The notes under the pieces were generated by a model. The model saw only the letters and a program-made list of their open reading frames with translations. It was not told the DNA's origin and ran no database searches. 6,503 nt of DNA. Source: Armatimonadota bacterium. GTDB lineage: Bacteria; Armatimonadota; UBA5829. Below, one piece after another: positions 5,833-6,503 of the stretch; within the stretch, counting starts at the first letter, position 1, and every line of letters begins with the position of its first letter. The position numbers were made by a program, and so were the translations under genes. The DNA is taken from NCBI GenBank assembly GCA_026415535.1, contig JAOAGX010000125.1:1-6503 (forward strand). The letters run 5' to 3'.

Positions 5833-5874
5833 TTTTGACGTTAGACTTTTAACCTTTGACTTCTGACTTTCAAC
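5833..5874. repeat. Six tandem heptamers, consensus TTTTGAC, before ilvC
   Basis: The 42 bases split without gaps into TTTTGAC, GTTAGAC, TTTTAAC, CTTTGAC, TTCTGAC and TTTCAAC. Every unit ends in R-A-C or A-A-C, so the phase is strict although the units have diverged. The array stops 1 nt before the ilvC RBS (GGAGGA 5876-5881). Similar heptamers (TTTTGAC TTCTGAG, 846-859) occur in the 3' strand of T-box Stem II. Function is unknown; replication slippage, protein binding or an unstructured, U-rich translation enhancer are all possible. Confidence 0.6.
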
Positions 5875-5887
5875 TGGAGGAAAACAA

Positions 5888-6503
5888 ATGCCGGCACAGA
5901 TCTACTACGACAAGGATGCTAATCTTGATGTTCTGAAGGGCAAGAAGATCGCTATCATCGGCTATGGCAGCCAAGGGCACGCGCAAGCCCAGAACCTGCG
6001 CGACAGTGGACTGGACGTAATTGTGGCCGACCTGAAGGGAACTGAGAACTATGAAAGAGCAATCAAGGATGGTTTCGAACCTGTGAGCGCGGCTGAGGCC
6101 GCTGAAGCTGGTGATCTGATACAAATGCTAGTCGAGGACGAAGTTCAGCCCTCAGTTTATGAGAGTGAGGTCAAGCCAAATCTCAAGGCTGGTAACACGC
6201 TTCTCTTCTCGCACGGCTTCAACATTCACTTTGGCCAGATTGTTCCACCTAAGGATGTGGACGTGATAATGGTTGCTCCCAAGGGACCTGGCCACCTGGT
6301 GCGGAGGGTTTATACTGAGGGAGCAGGCGTTCCGGCTCTAATAGCCGTTCACCAGGACGCAAGCGGGCAAGCAAAACAGACGGCTCTAGCTTACGCCAAA
6401 GGGATAGGCTCTACCAGGGTAGGTGTGCTCGAAACCACGTTTGAGGAAGAAACCGAGACGGACCTGTTTGGCGAGCAGGCCGTTCTGTGCGGTGGGTGTA
6501 CCG
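5888..6503 (+). CDS. ilvC: Ketol-acid reductoisomerase IlvC, N-terminal 205 residues (3' end outside window)
   Basis: IlvC performs the Mg-dependent alkyl migration and NAD(P)H reduction that turn acetolactate and acetohydroxybutyrate into dihydroxy acids, the step between IlvBN and IlvD. The start ATG 5888 has GGAGGA 6 nt upstream and gives the usual class I N-terminus (MPAQIYYDKDANLDVLKGKK). Domains seen: a Rossmann fold with GYGSQGHAQAQNLRDSG (25-41), catalytic His109 in FSHGFNIHFGQI, Lys132 in APKGPGH, and the start of the helical C-terminal domain with Mg ligands D192 and E196 in ETDLFGEQ. Class I enzymes have about 330 residues, so roughly 125 remain beyond the edge. The beta2-alphaB cofactor loop is VADLKGTENYERA (46-58): the Arg and Ser residues that grip the NADPH 2'-phosphate in the common VGLRxGSxS loop are replaced and an Asp (D48) sits near the end of beta2, which predicts NADH use. 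The Leu T-box upstream makes leu genes plausible further downstream. Confidence 0.96.
   Translation, partial: MPAQIYYDKDANLDVLKGKKIAIIGYGSQGHAQAQNLRDSGLDVIVADLKGTENYERAIKDGFEPVSAAEAAEAGDLIQMLVEDEVQPSVYESEVKPNLKAGNTLLFSHGFNIHFGQIVPPKDVDVIMVAPKGPGHLVRRVYTEGAGVPALIAVHQDASGQAKQTALAYAKGIGSTRVGVLETTFEEETETDLFGEQAVLCGGCT

Noticed and set aside
5833..5874. Short regular repeats considered as a CRISPR array
   Set aside because: The units are 7 nt, contiguous and have no spacers, and no cas gene is present.

Overview
The window is a branched-chain amino acid (BCAA) biosynthesis operon in the order ilvD - ilvB - ilvN - small membrane protein gene - ilvC, all on the + strand. A long T-box riboswitch leader precedes it. 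The 3' end of an unrelated MFS transporter gene lies at the left edge, and ilvC runs off the right edge. No gene on the - strand looks real.

Organism: base composition is moderate and ribosome binding sites are strong GGAGG types. A leucine-type T-box controls ilv genes, an arrangement best known from Firmicutes and also found in several other mostly non-proteobacterial phyla. Two intergenic sequence types, TTTTGAC-like heptamers and a GTCATGCTGAGCGCAGC-type dispersed repeat, resemble ones I recall from Acidobacteriota, Chloroflexota and Armatimonadota. I therefore lean to a bacterium from one of those phyla, probably uncultured, but the sequence does not settle it.

Layout: 3-488 is the MFS C-terminal half. 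489-640 holds a perfect AT-rich palindrome and a sigma-70-like promoter (589-618). About 640-1019 folds as a canonical T-box: Stem I with a CUC (Leu) specifier at 733-735, a long Stem II, Stem IIA/B, Stem III, the T-box sequence at 970-983 whose UGGU suits an A73 tRNA, an antiterminator, and a competing terminator hairpin at 994-1019. 1020-1233 is a non-coding spacer with a dispersed-repeat copy. Then come ilvD (GTG start), ilvB (probable TTG start), ilvN, a 195-nt spacer with a duplicated hairpin/RBS element, a 113-residue three-helix membrane protein, six tandem heptamers, and ilvC.

Function: IlvB/IlvN (acetohydroxyacid synthase), IlvC (ketol-acid reductoisomerase) and IlvD (dihydroxyacid dehydratase) form the shared valine/isoleucine pathway, which also supplies the leucine precursor. 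Uncharged tRNA-Leu should switch the operon on, and valine should inhibit through the IlvN ACT domain. The most notable points are the duplicated hairpin/start element, the unknown membrane protein inside the operon, an IlvC cofactor loop that predicts NADH preference, and non-plant residues at several classical herbicide-resistance positions of IlvB.
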